Source: an uncultured Paludibacter sp. (GTDB taxonomy: Bacteria; Bacteroidota; Bacteroidia; Bacteroidales; Paludibacteraceae). Taken from it: DNA of 23,274 nt. Below are positions 1-7,233 of this stretch, in pieces. The DNA is taken from positions 1 to 23,274 of the forward strand of contig CALFXE010000265.1 of assembly GCA_937927845.1 (NCBI GenBank), written 5' to 3'. The translations under genes were made by a program, and so were the position numbers. The notes beneath the pieces are model-generated. The model was not told the origin of the DNA, did no database searches, and worked only from the letters and a program-made list of their open reading frames with translations. Each line of letters begins with the position of its first letter. The first letter of the stretch is position 1.

Positions 1-44
1 AAATTATTTTCGGATTTTGAATTTGTTGACGTTTTTTGTAGCAT
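1..44 (-). CDS. possible 5' end of the next cassette gene (partial)
   Basis: Reading leftward from the GTT box at 54-52, an ATG lies at 44-42 and the frame stays open to the window edge, beginning MLQKTSTNSKSENN. Its position, about 10 nt inside the start of the next putative cassette, is where a cassette gene would begin. Fourteen codons are too few to show coding character, so this is only a pointer to what lies to the left. Confidence 0.18.
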   Translation of the reverse strand, partial: MLQKTSTNSKSENN

Positions 45-46
45 TT

Positions 47-242
47 CTGCTAACGGGAAACGCATTGGCGAAGTGGCGGATAAATTGGACGAAAAGTTCA
101 ATTTAGCAGTAACGTAGCCGATGTGTTACCACAGAAGCTAAATTATTAAAAAAAGCTGAATGTGGAACACATTCGGCGGAATAAAATGCAGAAAGTTGAA
201 GTTTGCACTTAACCCGCCATTTTGCCAATGCGATGTTAGCAG
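47..242 (-). repeat. attC-like site 1 (imperfect palindrome after cassette 1)
   Basis: The outer boxes CTGCTAAC (47-54) and GTTAGCAG (235-242) are perfectly complementary. Inside them a 19-bp stem pairs CGCATTGGC-GAAG-TGGCGG (61-79) with CCGCCA-TTTT-GCCAATGCG (215-233). The spacer between box and stem is 6 nt on one side and 2 nt on the other. The centre has a further hairpin, GCCGATGTGTTACCACA against TGTGGAACACATTCGGC, with single-base bulges. This box/spacer/stem/variable-centre layout is that of integron attC sites, but at about 196 bp it is longer than most classical ones. The strand is given by the cassette genes. The recombination role is inferred. Confidence 0.7.
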
Positions 243-1568
243 TAGTTATTGCTTCACAATTTTATTGACTTGGCTTGTTTTTCCAAGATTGTCTGTAAGT
301 ATTATAAAATAGATATTTGATGGTTGATGAGAAAAATCAAATGAATTTGTATTTCTCTTTTCGGCAATGATTTGTCCCAAAGCATTTATGACTTTCACAT
401 TAGTATTTTCTGAAAAATGTACAATTCCGTTAGTAGGATTTGGGTAAACTATAAGTTTAGATTGTGTATACACTGGAAAATCTATGTTCAAAAAATCACA
501 AGATTCGCTAAAAGTTGAAGAAGCATCTTTTGTGAAAGTTCCTCCTGTCCAGTTGGCATTACTGTAATCTTCATCATCAACCTGAATACATTCTAATTCA
601 GAATTTCCTGTTGTATTGAGTGTTGTAAAATTATTGTTATTGCCATTAGCAATATTAAGTGACGTAAGTTGATTATTAAAACAAGCCAAATAAAATAAAG
701 CTGAATTACCACTTACATCTATAGAAGTTATTTGATTATTTCCACAGGCAAGTTTTTGTAAAGCAATATTGTTACTTACATCTACAGAAGTTAGTTGATT
801 ATTATTGCAACTCAAGTAATTTAAAGAAAGGTTTTGACTAATATCTAAAGACGATATTTGATTAAAAGCTATTGATAAAGAAGTTAAAGCTGTATTTGTA
901 TCTACATTTAGATAAGATATTTGGTTATTCCTAAAATTAAGAAATTTTAAAGCTTTATTAGTGCTTACGTCCAATGAAATCAATTGATTATAACTGCAAT
1001 TCAATTCTATCAAAGCTATGTTATTACTAACGTCTAAAGAGGTCAAATTATTAGATTGAGCGTTTAGTTTAGTCAAAACGGTATTATTACTCACATCTAA
1101 AAAAGATAAATCATTCTGACTACATTGTAATTCTGTCAAAGCCGTGTTATTGCTCACTTCTAAAGAAGTTAAATCGTTATAACCACAATCGAGCAAAGTC
1201 AGAGCTGTATTATTACTTACATTTAAAGAAGTTAAGTTATTACTTCTGGCTTTTAGTTCGGTCAAAGAGGTAAAAGCTTCGATACCAGTCAAATCAGAAA
1301 TCCCCAAATTAGTTACATCAATCGTTCCTGTAAAAGCAGTCGCTTCAATTGTTTGTATTTCGGTATCTCCATTAGTGTTAATGCCTGTATTTCCTAACAA
1401 ATATGTTTTAAAAATACTGTTTGGAATATTTACGACCTCTTCTTGTGCTTTTACAGCAAAGGTAATTAAGGTAACCAAAACACTTAAAAGAATTTTATTT
1501 TTCATAGTTTACGGTTTTATCATTTTACTTGAATTCAATTTCGAGTCTGCTTTATAATTACTGCTAAC
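235..1568 (-). mobile_element. integron-like gene cassette 1 (LRR protein)
   Basis: This unit contains one gene and is bounded by perfect 10-bp inverted boxes: GTTAGCAGTA at 235-244 and TACTGCTAAC at 1559-1568. Read in the gene direction it starts with GTT, has a 63-nt leader, then the gene, whose stop codon lies one base from the closing box. No TAnnTTTG promoter element is seen in the leader, so expression probably depends on read-through. The compact layout and self-complementary ends match integron cassettes; mobility itself is inferred. Confidence 0.65.
246..1505 (-). CDS. secreted leucine-rich-repeat protein with T9SS sorting domain
   Basis: This 419-residue protein starts with a signal peptide (about residues 1-20, ending VKAQ). 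Residues about 75-300 are tandem 21-residue repeats of the form LTSLDVSNNTALTxLxCxxNx, the bacterial leucine-rich-repeat type with a central Ser-Leu-Asp/Asn-Val core. Residues about 350-419 (VYPNPTNG at the start, KIVKQ at the end) are a type IX secretion C-terminal sorting domain, so the product should be exported across the outer membrane and anchored or released at the surface. The LRR surface suggests protein or glycan binding, but no ligand can be named. It is the only gene of cassette 1 and lies on the minus strand like all other cassette genes. The stop codon almost touches the attC-like site. The repeats are also visible as 63-bp DNA repeats. Confidence 0.9.
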   Translation of the reverse strand: MKNKILLSVLVTLITFAVKAQEEVVNIPNSIFKTYLLGNTGINTNGDTEIQTIEATAFTGTIDVTNLGISDLTGIEAFTSLTELKARSNNLTSLNVSNNTALTLLDCGYNDLTSLEVSNNTALTELQCSQNDLSFLDVSNNTVLTKLNAQSNNLTSLDVSNNIALIELNCSYNQLISLDVSTNKALKFLNFRNNQISYLNVDTNTALTSLSIAFNQISSLDISQNLSLNYLSCNNNQLTSVDVSNNIALQKLACGNNQITSIDVSGNSALFYLACFNNQLTSLNIANGNNNNFTTLNTTGNSELECIQVDDEDYSNANWTGGTFTKDASSTFSESCDFLNIDFPVYTQSKLIVYPNPTNGIVHFSENTNVKVINALGQIIAEKRNTNSFDFSHQPSNIYFIILTDNLGKTSQVNKIVKQ

Positions 1569-1757
1569 GGAAAAAGTATTGGCGAAGTGCGGGCTTAATT
1601 GGACGAAAAGTTCAATTTAGACTGAACGTAGCCGATGCTTTTTTCGGATTGTTAAATTAAGAAAAAAATCAATACGAAAAAGCAGCGACGGCTAAATTTC
1701 ACAAATTTTTCAATTTAGACTTTTACCCCGCATTTTGCCAATACTATGTTATCTGTA
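1559..1757 (-). repeat. attC-like site 2 (imperfect palindrome after cassette 2)
   Basis: The left arm runs from TACTGCTAAC through a GGAAAAA spacer into the stem GTATTGGC-GAAG-TGCGGG. The right arm is CCCGCA-TTTT-GCCAATAC, a TAT spacer and GTTATCTGTA (1748-1757). The spacer excess is again 4 nt on the same side as in site 1. The two outer boxes do not match each other well; each matches the far end of the cassette it touches. A central stem pairs GCCGATGCTTTTTTCG with CGAAAAAGCAGCGACGGC. About 40 bp of the left half, around AATTGGACGAAAAGTTCAAT, is shared with site 1. Confidence 0.7.
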
Positions 1758-2366
1758 GCCATTTTTTTAGTCGACAATACTTCTGAAATATCCTTCTGAA
1801 TTAACTATTTCATTAGTTGGCGTAAATTTAATTTCCAATTCAATTTTTCCGTAAATACTGTCACCCTTTTTGTATTGTGTTTTATTTAGGGTTAGTTTCT
1901 GGTTCTTGATTATATATCTTTCTGGTTCTAAAAAATCAAAAGTTCTTTTATTGTCAGTGTAAGACTCTGAAGAAGCATAGAAGAAACTTTTGTACTTTAC
2001 AACATTTATATTGACTCCTGCAAAACCATCCCCACTATTAAAAGTGAGCAAAGTTAAGTTCGAGTAATTTGGGTTCTTATTTGCGCTAAAATTGAACGTC
2101 ACAGTATCACTTAATTTTTTGTAAATTTCAAAATCTGTTTTTACTTTAGTAGAGTCAAAAATTAAATAGGTATGGTCAAAAACTTTTTTGTCAAGAGTTT
2201 TAATTCCTGTTGATTTCCCAATGTTATCGTCAACATTTATTTTATTCCACTTAGAAAAAAAATATGCTATTCCAAGAATAAATACTGCTGAAATTATCAA
2301 AAAAAATATTCTTAAAACTTTTCTCATTCCAATTGTTGCGTGTGTTCAGATATGGTTACAGATAAC
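1748..2366 (-). mobile_element. integron-like gene cassette 2 (small membrane-anchored protein)
   Basis: Perfect 10-bp inverted boxes, GTTATCTGTA (1748-1757) and TACAGATAAC (2357-2366), enclose one gene. The leader is 39 nt, and the stop codon is 9 nt from the closing box. The box sequence differs from that of cassette 1 while remaining self-complementary, which argues against ordinary transposon ends and for cassette covariation. I see no promoter in the leader. Confidence 0.65.
1767..2327 (-). CDS. hypothetical membrane-anchored protein (cassette 2)
   Basis: This is a 186-residue protein with a short basic N-terminus and one hydrophobic segment (about residues 6-24, LRIFFLIISAVFILGIAYFF). 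That segment is a signal anchor or uncleaved signal, and no lipobox Cys follows it. The remaining 160 residues are polar and rich in Lys, Asn, Thr and aromatic residues, with alternating hydrophobic patterns that suggest a mostly beta periplasmic domain. I do not recognise the family. It is the single gene of cassette 2, starting 39 nt after the cassette opening box. Such orphan, membrane-associated products are common in integron cassettes. The ATG at 2327 is the only good start. Confidence 0.75.
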   Translation of the reverse strand: MRKVLRIFFLIISAVFILGIAYFFSKWNKINVDDNIGKSTGIKTLDKKVFDHTYLIFDSTKVKTDFEIYKKLSDTVTFNFSANKNPNYSNLTLLTFNSGDGFAGVNINVVKYKSFFYASSESYTDNKRTFDFLEPERYIIKNQKLTLNKTQYKKGDSIYGKIELEIKFTPTNEIVNSEGYFRSIVD

Positions 2367-2558
2367 GGAAAAAGTATTGCTGAAGTGCGGGCTTTTACAA
2401 GCTGAAAGTTCAATAATCACAACACTGAACAAAAACTTTTTTCTTTTGCTAAAATACGAAAAAGAGTGAAAGAAAAAAGTTTTTGTGGGTAAATATAACT
2501 GTGTTTTCAGCCCGGACTTTAACCCCGCATTTTAGCAATACAATGTTATATGCAGTGC
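2357..2558 (-). repeat. attC-like site 3 (imperfect palindrome after cassette 3)
   Basis: Left arm: TACAGATAAC, GGAAAAA spacer, GTATTGCT-GAAG-TGCGGG. Right arm: CCCGCA-TTTT-AGCAATAC, AAT spacer, GTTATATGCAGTGC (2545-2558). The stem base change GGC to GCT in the left arm is compensated by AGC in the right arm, so structure is kept while sequence changes. The centre forms a strong separate hairpin, ACAAAAACTTTTTTCTTT against AAAGAAAAAAGTTTTTGT. The 4-nt spacer excess and the GAAG/TTTT segment are as in sites 1 and 2. Confidence 0.7.
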
Positions 2559-2644
2559 TTTTTGTTCTGTATGTTTGGAAATATGCAGGAGTAGCGGAGG
2601 GAAATTTATTCTTTTTTGGCGGAGGGGAAAAAGGGGAAGGGAAA

Positions 2645-2698
2645 AGCTCTTTTGCAGTCTTGGGTTTTGCGGTGGGTGGAGCGGACTGCAAATGTGCT
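2645..2698. repeat. 54-bp hairpin repeat, copy 1
   Basis: AGCTCTTTTGCAGTC (2645-2659) pairs with GACTGCAAATGTGCT (2684-2698) around a 24-nt G/T-rich loop. A second 54-bp element with the same terminal arms lies at 9585-9638. The inner stem bases differ between copies but stay paired (GTC/GAC here), so the fold appears conserved. Function unknown. Confidence 0.65.
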
Positions 2699-2748
2699 TT
2701 TTCCTTTGTGGTGGGATTTTTTATTGGTTTTATTTTCAATTATGGAAG

Positions 2749-2910
2749 AATATAACTTACAATCGGAAGAATGTAATTTACAAACACGAAAATAGAACTT
2801 TCAAACGCTTCAATGTAAATTACAATCACGAAAATATAATTTACAAGGGCAAGAATATTACTTCACATCGTGCCAATATATTTTACAATCGAAAGAATAT
2901 AAAAAAATCC
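2749..2910. repeat. 21-bp minisatellite, seven full units plus a partial one
   Basis: Seven consecutive units of exactly 21 bp, each starting AAT, follow an approximate consensus AATATAATTTACAATCACGA plus A, with no indels; a partial eighth ends at 2910. The copies are well diverged. Because the period is a multiple of three, all frames show heptapeptide repeats, but no convincing gene covers them. The stretch lies between hairpin copy 1 and the 3' end of the gene at 2984-3706. Nothing else is seen in 2911-2983. Confidence 0.75.
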
Positions 2911-2983
2911 TAACAGAATATTACGTTATGATAGAAGAATATAAAAACAGGACGCTCTAATTGAAAAACATCTTGCTCCAATA

Positions 2984-3706
2984 TTAAACTGGCGAAGTAA
3001 ATTTGATGTCCGAGACATTTTTATACTCCGGTGAAGTGGCTCCGTATAGACTTTTCACGTATTTTTTGACATTTTGAGCGATAGAATATAAACCTGTTCC
3101 GTCTGCATATAAAAGATTGTCTCTTTCTATGAGTTTTGTGTTGAGTTCGGCTTCGGTTTGGTCAACGGATTGAGTGGAACTGACTAATGAATCTTTGTAC
3201 GTGTTGAGATTTACCAATTTCAAATCGTCTTCATTTGGGTTGTAGGCGGAAATTGTTCCTAACAATTGCAATAAAATTCCGAAATTCTCGGCTTGTTGGG
3301 TGTAAGATTGTCGTGAAGTGGAAACGGTTGGCGCAGGATTCCCGTTTTCATCGGGTGGAGTGGTGGTTTTCTTTTGTCCGCCTTGGATTACGCGGTTTAA
3401 AGATTTGGCTTGGTCTAATGTGCCTTCTGTTATTCCTAAAATATCCAAATGATTGATAATTTTCGTGCAGGTGGGTTTCAATTTTTCAAAAGCGGATTGG
3501 CGTAAAGCAATAGCATTTTTATTTGCCAGTCTTTTGTCTTCTACTTGTGTCAGTTTTGTAGAAGCTGCTGCATAAAGTGTTTGCAGATTTACAACTTTGA
3601 GATTGTCAACAGGCGGATTGTAATCGGTAAATGTGATTACTTGTTCTGTGAGTTTTTGTAGGTTGGCTACATTTTTTGCGTGTCCTACTTCGGATTGTGA
3701 TGCCAT
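2984..3706 (-). CDS. hypothetical protein with an internal duplication
   Basis: About 240 residues, beginning MASQSEVGHAKN. The frame is open further upstream, but a TATATTTG element at 3741-3734 would put the transcript start near 3727, which favours the ATG at 3706. The protein is mostly helical with no signal peptide or membrane segment. Two halves resemble each other: YNPPVDNLKVVNLQTL near residue 40 and YNPNEDDLKLVNLNTY near residue 165, so it is a tandem duplication, probably of a helical-bundle unit. A low-complexity linker with TTTPPDENGNPAPT separates them. I recall similar uncharacterised proteins in Flavobacteriia and cannot assign a function. It is the last gene of cassette 3. Confidence 0.8.
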   Translation of the reverse strand: MASQSEVGHAKNVANLQKLTEQVITFTDYNPPVDNLKVVNLQTLYAAASTKLTQVEDKRLANKNAIALRQSAFEKLKPTCTKIINHLDILGITEGTLDQAKSLNRVIQGGQKKTTTPPDENGNPAPTVSTSRQSYTQQAENFGILLQLLGTISAYNPNEDDLKLVNLNTYKDSLVSSTQSVDQTEAELNTKLIERDNLLYADGTGLYSIAQNVKKYVKSLYGATSPEYKNVSDIKFTSPV

Positions 3707-3733
3707 AACTTTGTGTTTTATAGGTTGGTACAT

Positions 3734-3741
3734 CAAATATA
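3734..3741 (-). promoter_or_regulatory. putative -7 promoter element for the gene at 2984-3706
   Basis: The minus strand reads TATATTTG, matching the Bacteroidota TAnnTTTG -7 element, 28 nt before the ATG at 3706. No clear -33 TTTG is seen at the expected distance. Confidence 0.35.
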
Positions 3742-3769
3742 ATGAAATTCTGGATTTGTTTTTATTATT

Positions 3770-4102
3770 CTAAACGAATAATTTGTTCCATTTGGTAACG
3801 GTATTTCTGCTTAATCGGAAATGGTTTGCCAACTGACTATTATTGAGCTTGTTTTTTTTTTGATAATCTAGTATTCTGAGAATATCAGATTTGCTGTAAG
3901 AACGATGTCTTTGATCGAATTTTTCAGTTTCTTTGTTTATGCCAAATAGCTTATTATTCAGCTCTATGATGTCTACAGATGATAAGTTTGCTTTCTTCAG
4001 AAAATGTTTACATTCTTCTTTTTTCTCGGGAATTTTTTTGTTGAGAATATCCGTGTATATCTTTTTATAATCAGGCCTTATGTCTTTATTTGTGAAATCC
4101 AT
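3770..4102 (-). CDS. small DNA-binding-like protein with C-terminal helix-turn-helix
   Basis: A 110-residue protein. Residues about 70-108 (SKSDILRILDYQKKN, then LNNSQLANHFRLSRNTVTKW) form a helix-turn-helix of the kind found at the N-terminus of IS transposases and in resolvases. The N-terminal part (PDYKKIYTDILNKK) is helical and charged. I associate this protein and its partner at 4368-4787 with Chryseobacterium-type genomes, where they recur together. No catalytic DDE domain or second transposase frame follows, so it is more likely a regulator or a domesticated/orphan HTH protein. It begins two bases after the stop of the preceding 95-residue gene. Confidence 0.8.
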   Translation of the reverse strand: MDFTNKDIRPDYKKIYTDILNKKIPEKKEECKHFLKKANLSSVDIIELNNKLFGINKETEKFDQRHRSYSKSDILRILDYQKKNKLNNSQLANHFRLSRNTVTKWNKLFV

Positions 4103-4104
4103 TT

Positions 4105-4392
4105 TTAATAGTTTTTCATTATTTTGTATTCGGGTGTGGCATTTTCGTAATAGAAAATCGTTTTATACTCAAATCCTAATATGTACTGAGAGATTGAAAT
4201 ATCAACCACTTCATCTTCTTCAAAAATGAATGCAATTTCATCCCAAAATATGAATCCTCTGTATTTTCTAAAAAACCAAATTTCATTGTCAGAATCTTTT
4301 AGTGACTCTCCCCATTGTTTATGAATTTCTTCTTTCGTTTGATGGAGGTGCTTATTTACTAATATTTTTAATTTTTGTATTTGCTGATCCAT
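4105..4392 (-). CDS. hypothetical protein (95 aa)
   Basis: A short acidic/aromatic protein with no signal peptide. Residues 38-70 (EIWFFRKYRGFIFWDEIAFIF) suggest a small alpha/beta fold with beta strands. The start ATG at 4392 lies inside the 3' end of the upstream helix-turn-helix gene (25-nt overlap), so the two are probably translationally coupled. The next gene begins two bases after its stop. I do not recognise the family. The tight packing with two HTH genes suggests a shared function, for example one three-gene regulatory module. Confidence 0.6.
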   Translation of the reverse strand: MDQQIQKLKILVNKHLHQTKEEIHKQWGESLKDSDNEIWFFRKYRGFIFWDEIAFIFEEDEVVDISISQYILGFEYKTIFYYENATPEYKIMKNY

Positions 4393-4787
4393 TTGTAGAG
4401 TGTAGTTTTGGGTATTTTATACTCTTCCATGATCTGATTTTTGGTCATTTCTCCTGATGAAATTTGTTCCAAAATAAAGTCTATCACTTCTTTGGTATAA
4501 ATGTTTTTCCTGAATTGGAATAGTGTAGATTTTTGTTTTTTATGCTTTTCTTTTGCCGAAGGCGGAGCATACAAAATTAAATGCTGAGTATACAGGCGAA
4601 AGAAATCATAATCCAATATTTTACTCCATTTCAGAAGAATTTCAGTATCTATACTTGGAACTTCATACATTTCTAATATTTCTCCATCTGTACAATTGAA
4701 AAAATTACAGAGGCGGGACATTTCTGTCCCGCATTCTGCAACTCTTTTTTCAATCATTTGTCCTATATGGATTTCTTTGAAATTCAT
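4368..4787 (-). CDS. helix-turn-helix protein, Chryseobacterium-type
   Basis: About 139 residues from MNFKEIHIG; the ATG at 4787 is chosen because the only upstream start is TTG. The N-terminal 60 residues (MIEKRVAECGTEMSRLCNFF) resemble a lambda-repressor-like helix-turn-helix. The C-terminal 45 residues (KNIYTKEVIDFILEQISSGE, then IPKTTLYKWISKYKN) form a second, transposase-type helix-turn-helix. I recall very similar proteins from Chryseobacterium and Elizabethkingia, often labelled transposase although no nuclease domain is present. It lies 10 nt after the stalk protein gene, so it may be co-transcribed with it. DNA binding is well supported by motif; the target is unknown. Confidence 0.82.
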   Translation of the reverse strand: MNFKEIHIGQMIEKRVAECGTEMSRLCNFFNCTDGEILEMYEVPSIDTEILLKWSKILDYDFFRLYTQHLILYAPPSAKEKHKKQKSTLFQFRKNIYTKEVIDFILEQISSGEMTKNQIMEEYKIPKTTLYKWISKYKN

Positions 4788-4797
4788 ATACAATGAA

Positions 4798-7125
4798 TTA
4801 TTTTGATAAAAGTTGGTTGATTTGACTTTGTTGTGTTTTAACCAATTCTTTTAATTCATCAATTTGTTTTTGTTGCTCAATTGTGTACAGATATAATTCT
4901 TCAACTTTTTCTAAAGTTTGATTCTGTAAAGCTCCCATATCAATATCGTACGATTTTGTTTGGGTATTATATATTTCTTTGGCAGACATTACTCCTGGAA
5001 GATGATGATTTTTCTTTAGAAATTTTTCAACTTCAAATATGTTTGACGAAAAAGTATAATTTGAATTCAAATCGGAAGTACCTGTATAGTACTTTTGAAA
5101 AACATAATCTGGAATTGAAGTAGTTGTATTCATGAAAACACTTCCTTGTGCCCTAATATTTCCTTCAGCATAAATGCCTCCTAAAACTTTAAATAATTCA
5201 TCATTTACAGGATCAATTTTTGCAAGATTATTTGCTCCATTAATTCCTCTAAGATTTCCAATAATGGTGTATCCATCTTTCCTTGTGGTAATAACTGATC
5301 TTGGTATTACTGTTGAAGTTGTTGTAGACTCACTATTTCCTACGGAAAACATTATAGGGTTATTTGCTAAACTTGTAGCAATATTGCTATTTGCACCTAT
5401 AGCTACTACGTTTGACAAAGGTTGCCATCCCAACAAAGTTTGACCAATAACATCTGGGTCTGATTGTAAGTTGTGTCCTAATATTGTTTGATAAGTACCC
5501 TGTGCCCATAAGGAACTTCCTGCTGCAAGTGTTTGAAAAGCGGTAGGTTTAAGTCTTATTCCGTAGCCAAATACCATAGAGTTCTTACCATCTATCACTA
5601 AGGTTCGACCTAATGCTGTATTTTCAGAAGCAGTTGTTGTACTTTCATCATGCTTGATATTATTACCAATTATAGTATTATTATTTGCATTTATAATGTT
5701 TTGGGAACCTATAATGTAAGTACTTGTAGAAGACGTTGTATTACTGGCTCCAAATGCTACTGAATTATTGCCAGAAATGGTATTGCTTTTACCAATTGCA
5801 TAAGACGAATTTCCTGAATTTGTGTTTTCTTGGCCAAAAGAATAAGAATTTCCTCCAGAGGTTTTATTCGCAAAACCTATCCCATAAGAGTCTTGTCCTG
5901 ACGTCAGTGATTTTCCTATTGCATAGGCACGATATCCTCCTGTAACAGCGCCATCTCCAATAGCAAAAGAATTTCTGGCATCTTTAGCTGTTGTTCCATC
6001 AATATCATAACCTGTTTTTGAACCAATTCCAATAGCAAAGGAGTAGTCCGAAGTTGAGATTGTTTGAGTTCCTAAAGAAAAAGCTTGAGAACCCATTGCT
6101 TTTGCACTACGTCCAATTGCAAATGCTGCATTACCTCCTGTAATGGATTCATATCCAATCGCAAAAGAATTTGATGCATCTTTACTTGTAGTGCCATCCA
6201 AATCAAATCCAGCTTTGGATGAAAAACCAATAGCATAGGAGTTAGCTGATGTAGCAATAGAACCATTTCCAAATGAAAAAGATCTATATCCTGTCGATTT
6301 TGTTTGTCTACCAATAGAATAAGCAGATTCGCCACCAGTTATCGCATTTTCCCCAATTGCAAAAGAATTAATGGCTGATTTCGATGTAGTGCCATCCACA
6401 TCATAACCTGTTTTTGTATTTAATCCAATAGCAAAAGAATTTGTAGAGTTTGTAGTGTTATTATATCCAATTGCGTTACTATTATCACTGTTAGCCGTGG
6501 AATTATATCCTATTCCAGTGGAATTTGTACCTATAGCTGAAGAGTTCTGTCCAAATGCAAAAGAGTTGGTGCCCACTACGACAGGCGTAGAGCTATTGGC
6601 CATTATTTTTGCATTTCCGCCACGAATTGAACCTTTAACATCTAAATCTGCTCCAGAGATAAATCCAGTTGATTTTTTAATAGCGACGGAGCCATTTTGG
6701 TAAATATTTTGAGTATTAGCAGTTGCTTGGGAGGCATCGGTTTGGTTGTACCATGGTTCTGTTCCCGCAGCATCGTAACCACTTCTCAGTTTTACCCACT
6801 GTCCATTAGAATTATCAAGATTACTATCAAAATAATAGTAACCAATTGATGTTACATTTGCAGTTTTACTAGACGTGTTTGCTGATGTTAAGGCTTGTGT
6901 AACATAAACAATAGCAGCATTCTGATCTGATGTATATTTACTGTCATTAGATTTTAATTGTTGTCCTGTTAATCTAGGTGCAATTAATCCGTCTATTTTT
7001 GTTGTACTTGTAGGAGAAGCTTTTATTTCTAAAGTAGCTTTTGGGGTATCAGTGTCTATACCGACTTGACTATATACAAAGGAGCTTAATACTAATGCTC
7101 CGAGAAGAATTACGTTTTTTTTCAT
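4798..7125 (-). CDS. YadA-head-like surface stalk protein with tail-fibre-type C-terminus
   Basis: A 775-residue protein with signal peptide (about residues 1-19, ending SFVYSQ). Residues about 185-500 consist of short NSFAIGxxxxxxG motifs, the trimeric beta-roll repeats of YadA/Hia heads. Within these, three 66-residue higher-order repeats begin KTGYDVDGTT, KAGFDLDGTT and KTGYDIDGTT. The C-terminus (FEVEKFLKKNHHLPGVMSAK, then a coiled coil ending INQLLSK) is the type found on Bacteroidota surface proteins related to tail-fibre chaperone domains. It has no beta-barrel anchor like true trimeric autotransporters and no T9SS domain, so secretion is unclear. A trimeric adhesin or surface filament is the best guess. 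The AraC regulator and secreted protein upstream probably belong to the same locus. Confidence 0.85.
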   Translation of the reverse strand: MKKNVILLGALVLSSFVYSQVGIDTDTPKATLEIKASPTSTTKIDGLIAPRLTGQQLKSNDSKYTSDQNAAIVYVTQALTSANTSSKTANVTSIGYYYFDSNLDNSNGQWVKLRSGYDAAGTEPWYNQTDASQATANTQNIYQNGSVAIKKSTGFISGADLDVKGSIRGGNAKIMANSSTPVVVGTNSFAFGQNSSAIGTNSTGIGYNSTANSDNSNAIGYNNTTNSTNSFAIGLNTKTGYDVDGTTSKSAINSFAIGENAITGGESAYSIGRQTKSTGYRSFSFGNGSIATSANSYAIGFSSKAGFDLDGTTSKDASNSFAIGYESITGGNAAFAIGRSAKAMGSQAFSLGTQTISTSDYSFAIGIGSKTGYDIDGTTAKDARNSFAIGDGAVTGGYRAYAIGKSLTSGQDSYGIGFANKTSGGNSYSFGQENTNSGNSSYAIGKSNTISGNNSVAFGASNTTSSTSTYIIGSQNIINANNNTIIGNNIKHDESTTTASENTALGRTLVIDGKNSMVFGYGIRLKPTAFQTLAAGSSLWAQGTYQTILGHNLQSDPDVIGQTLLGWQPLSNVVAIGANSNIATSLANNPIMFSVGNSESTTTSTVIPRSVITTRKDGYTIIGNLRGINGANNLAKIDPVNDELFKVLGGIYAEGNIRAQGSVFMNTTTSIPDYVFQKYYTGTSDLNSNYTFSSNIFEVEKFLKKNHHLPGVMSAKEIYNTQTKSYDIDMGALQNQTLEKVEELYLYTIEQQKQIDELKELVKTQQSQINQLLSK
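5820..6414 (-). repeat. 198-bp higher-order tandem repeat inside the stalk gene
   Basis: Three successive units of about 66 codons (6414-6217, 6216-6019 and 6018 to about 5820) each begin with K[TA]G[YF]D[VLI]DGTT followed by NSFAIG and TGG motifs. The first two are equal in length; the third diverges toward its end. Such in-frame repeats can expand or contract by recombination and so vary stalk length. Confidence 0.7.
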
Positions 7126-7233
7126 TATATAATTTATTATTGTTTTCTGTATTTTATGGAAATAGAACGTCCCTTTCTTTTTCGTTTTGAAAAGAAGTTT
7201 CTATTTTATTAATTTTTTTGAAATAGATTATTG

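Noticed and set aside
650..1280. CRISPR-like regular repeats
   Set aside because: The 63-bp periodicity lies in frame within the LRR gene and encodes LTSLDVSNN repeats; there are no unique spacers and no cas genes.
235..1568. Terminal inverted repeats of a transposon
   Set aside because: End sequences differ from block to block while staying self-complementary within each block. No transposase lies in blocks 1 and 2, and the palindromes have a shared internal architecture that transposon ends do not explain.
2575..2913. Open frame with NxxYxxx heptapeptide repeats
   Set aside because: The first half runs through hairpin copy 1 and G-rich spacer with no protein-like character, and the repeats follow simply from the 21-bp minisatellite, which is open in more than one frame.
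3770..4787. Insertion sequence with two-frame transposase
   Set aside because: Only helix-turn-helix parts are seen. No DDE or HUH catalytic domain, inverted ends or target duplication was found.
4798..7125. Prophage tail-fibre gene
   Set aside because: The C-terminus is of tail-fibre type, but there are no other phage genes nearby, and such domains are common on Bacteroidota surface proteins with signal peptides.
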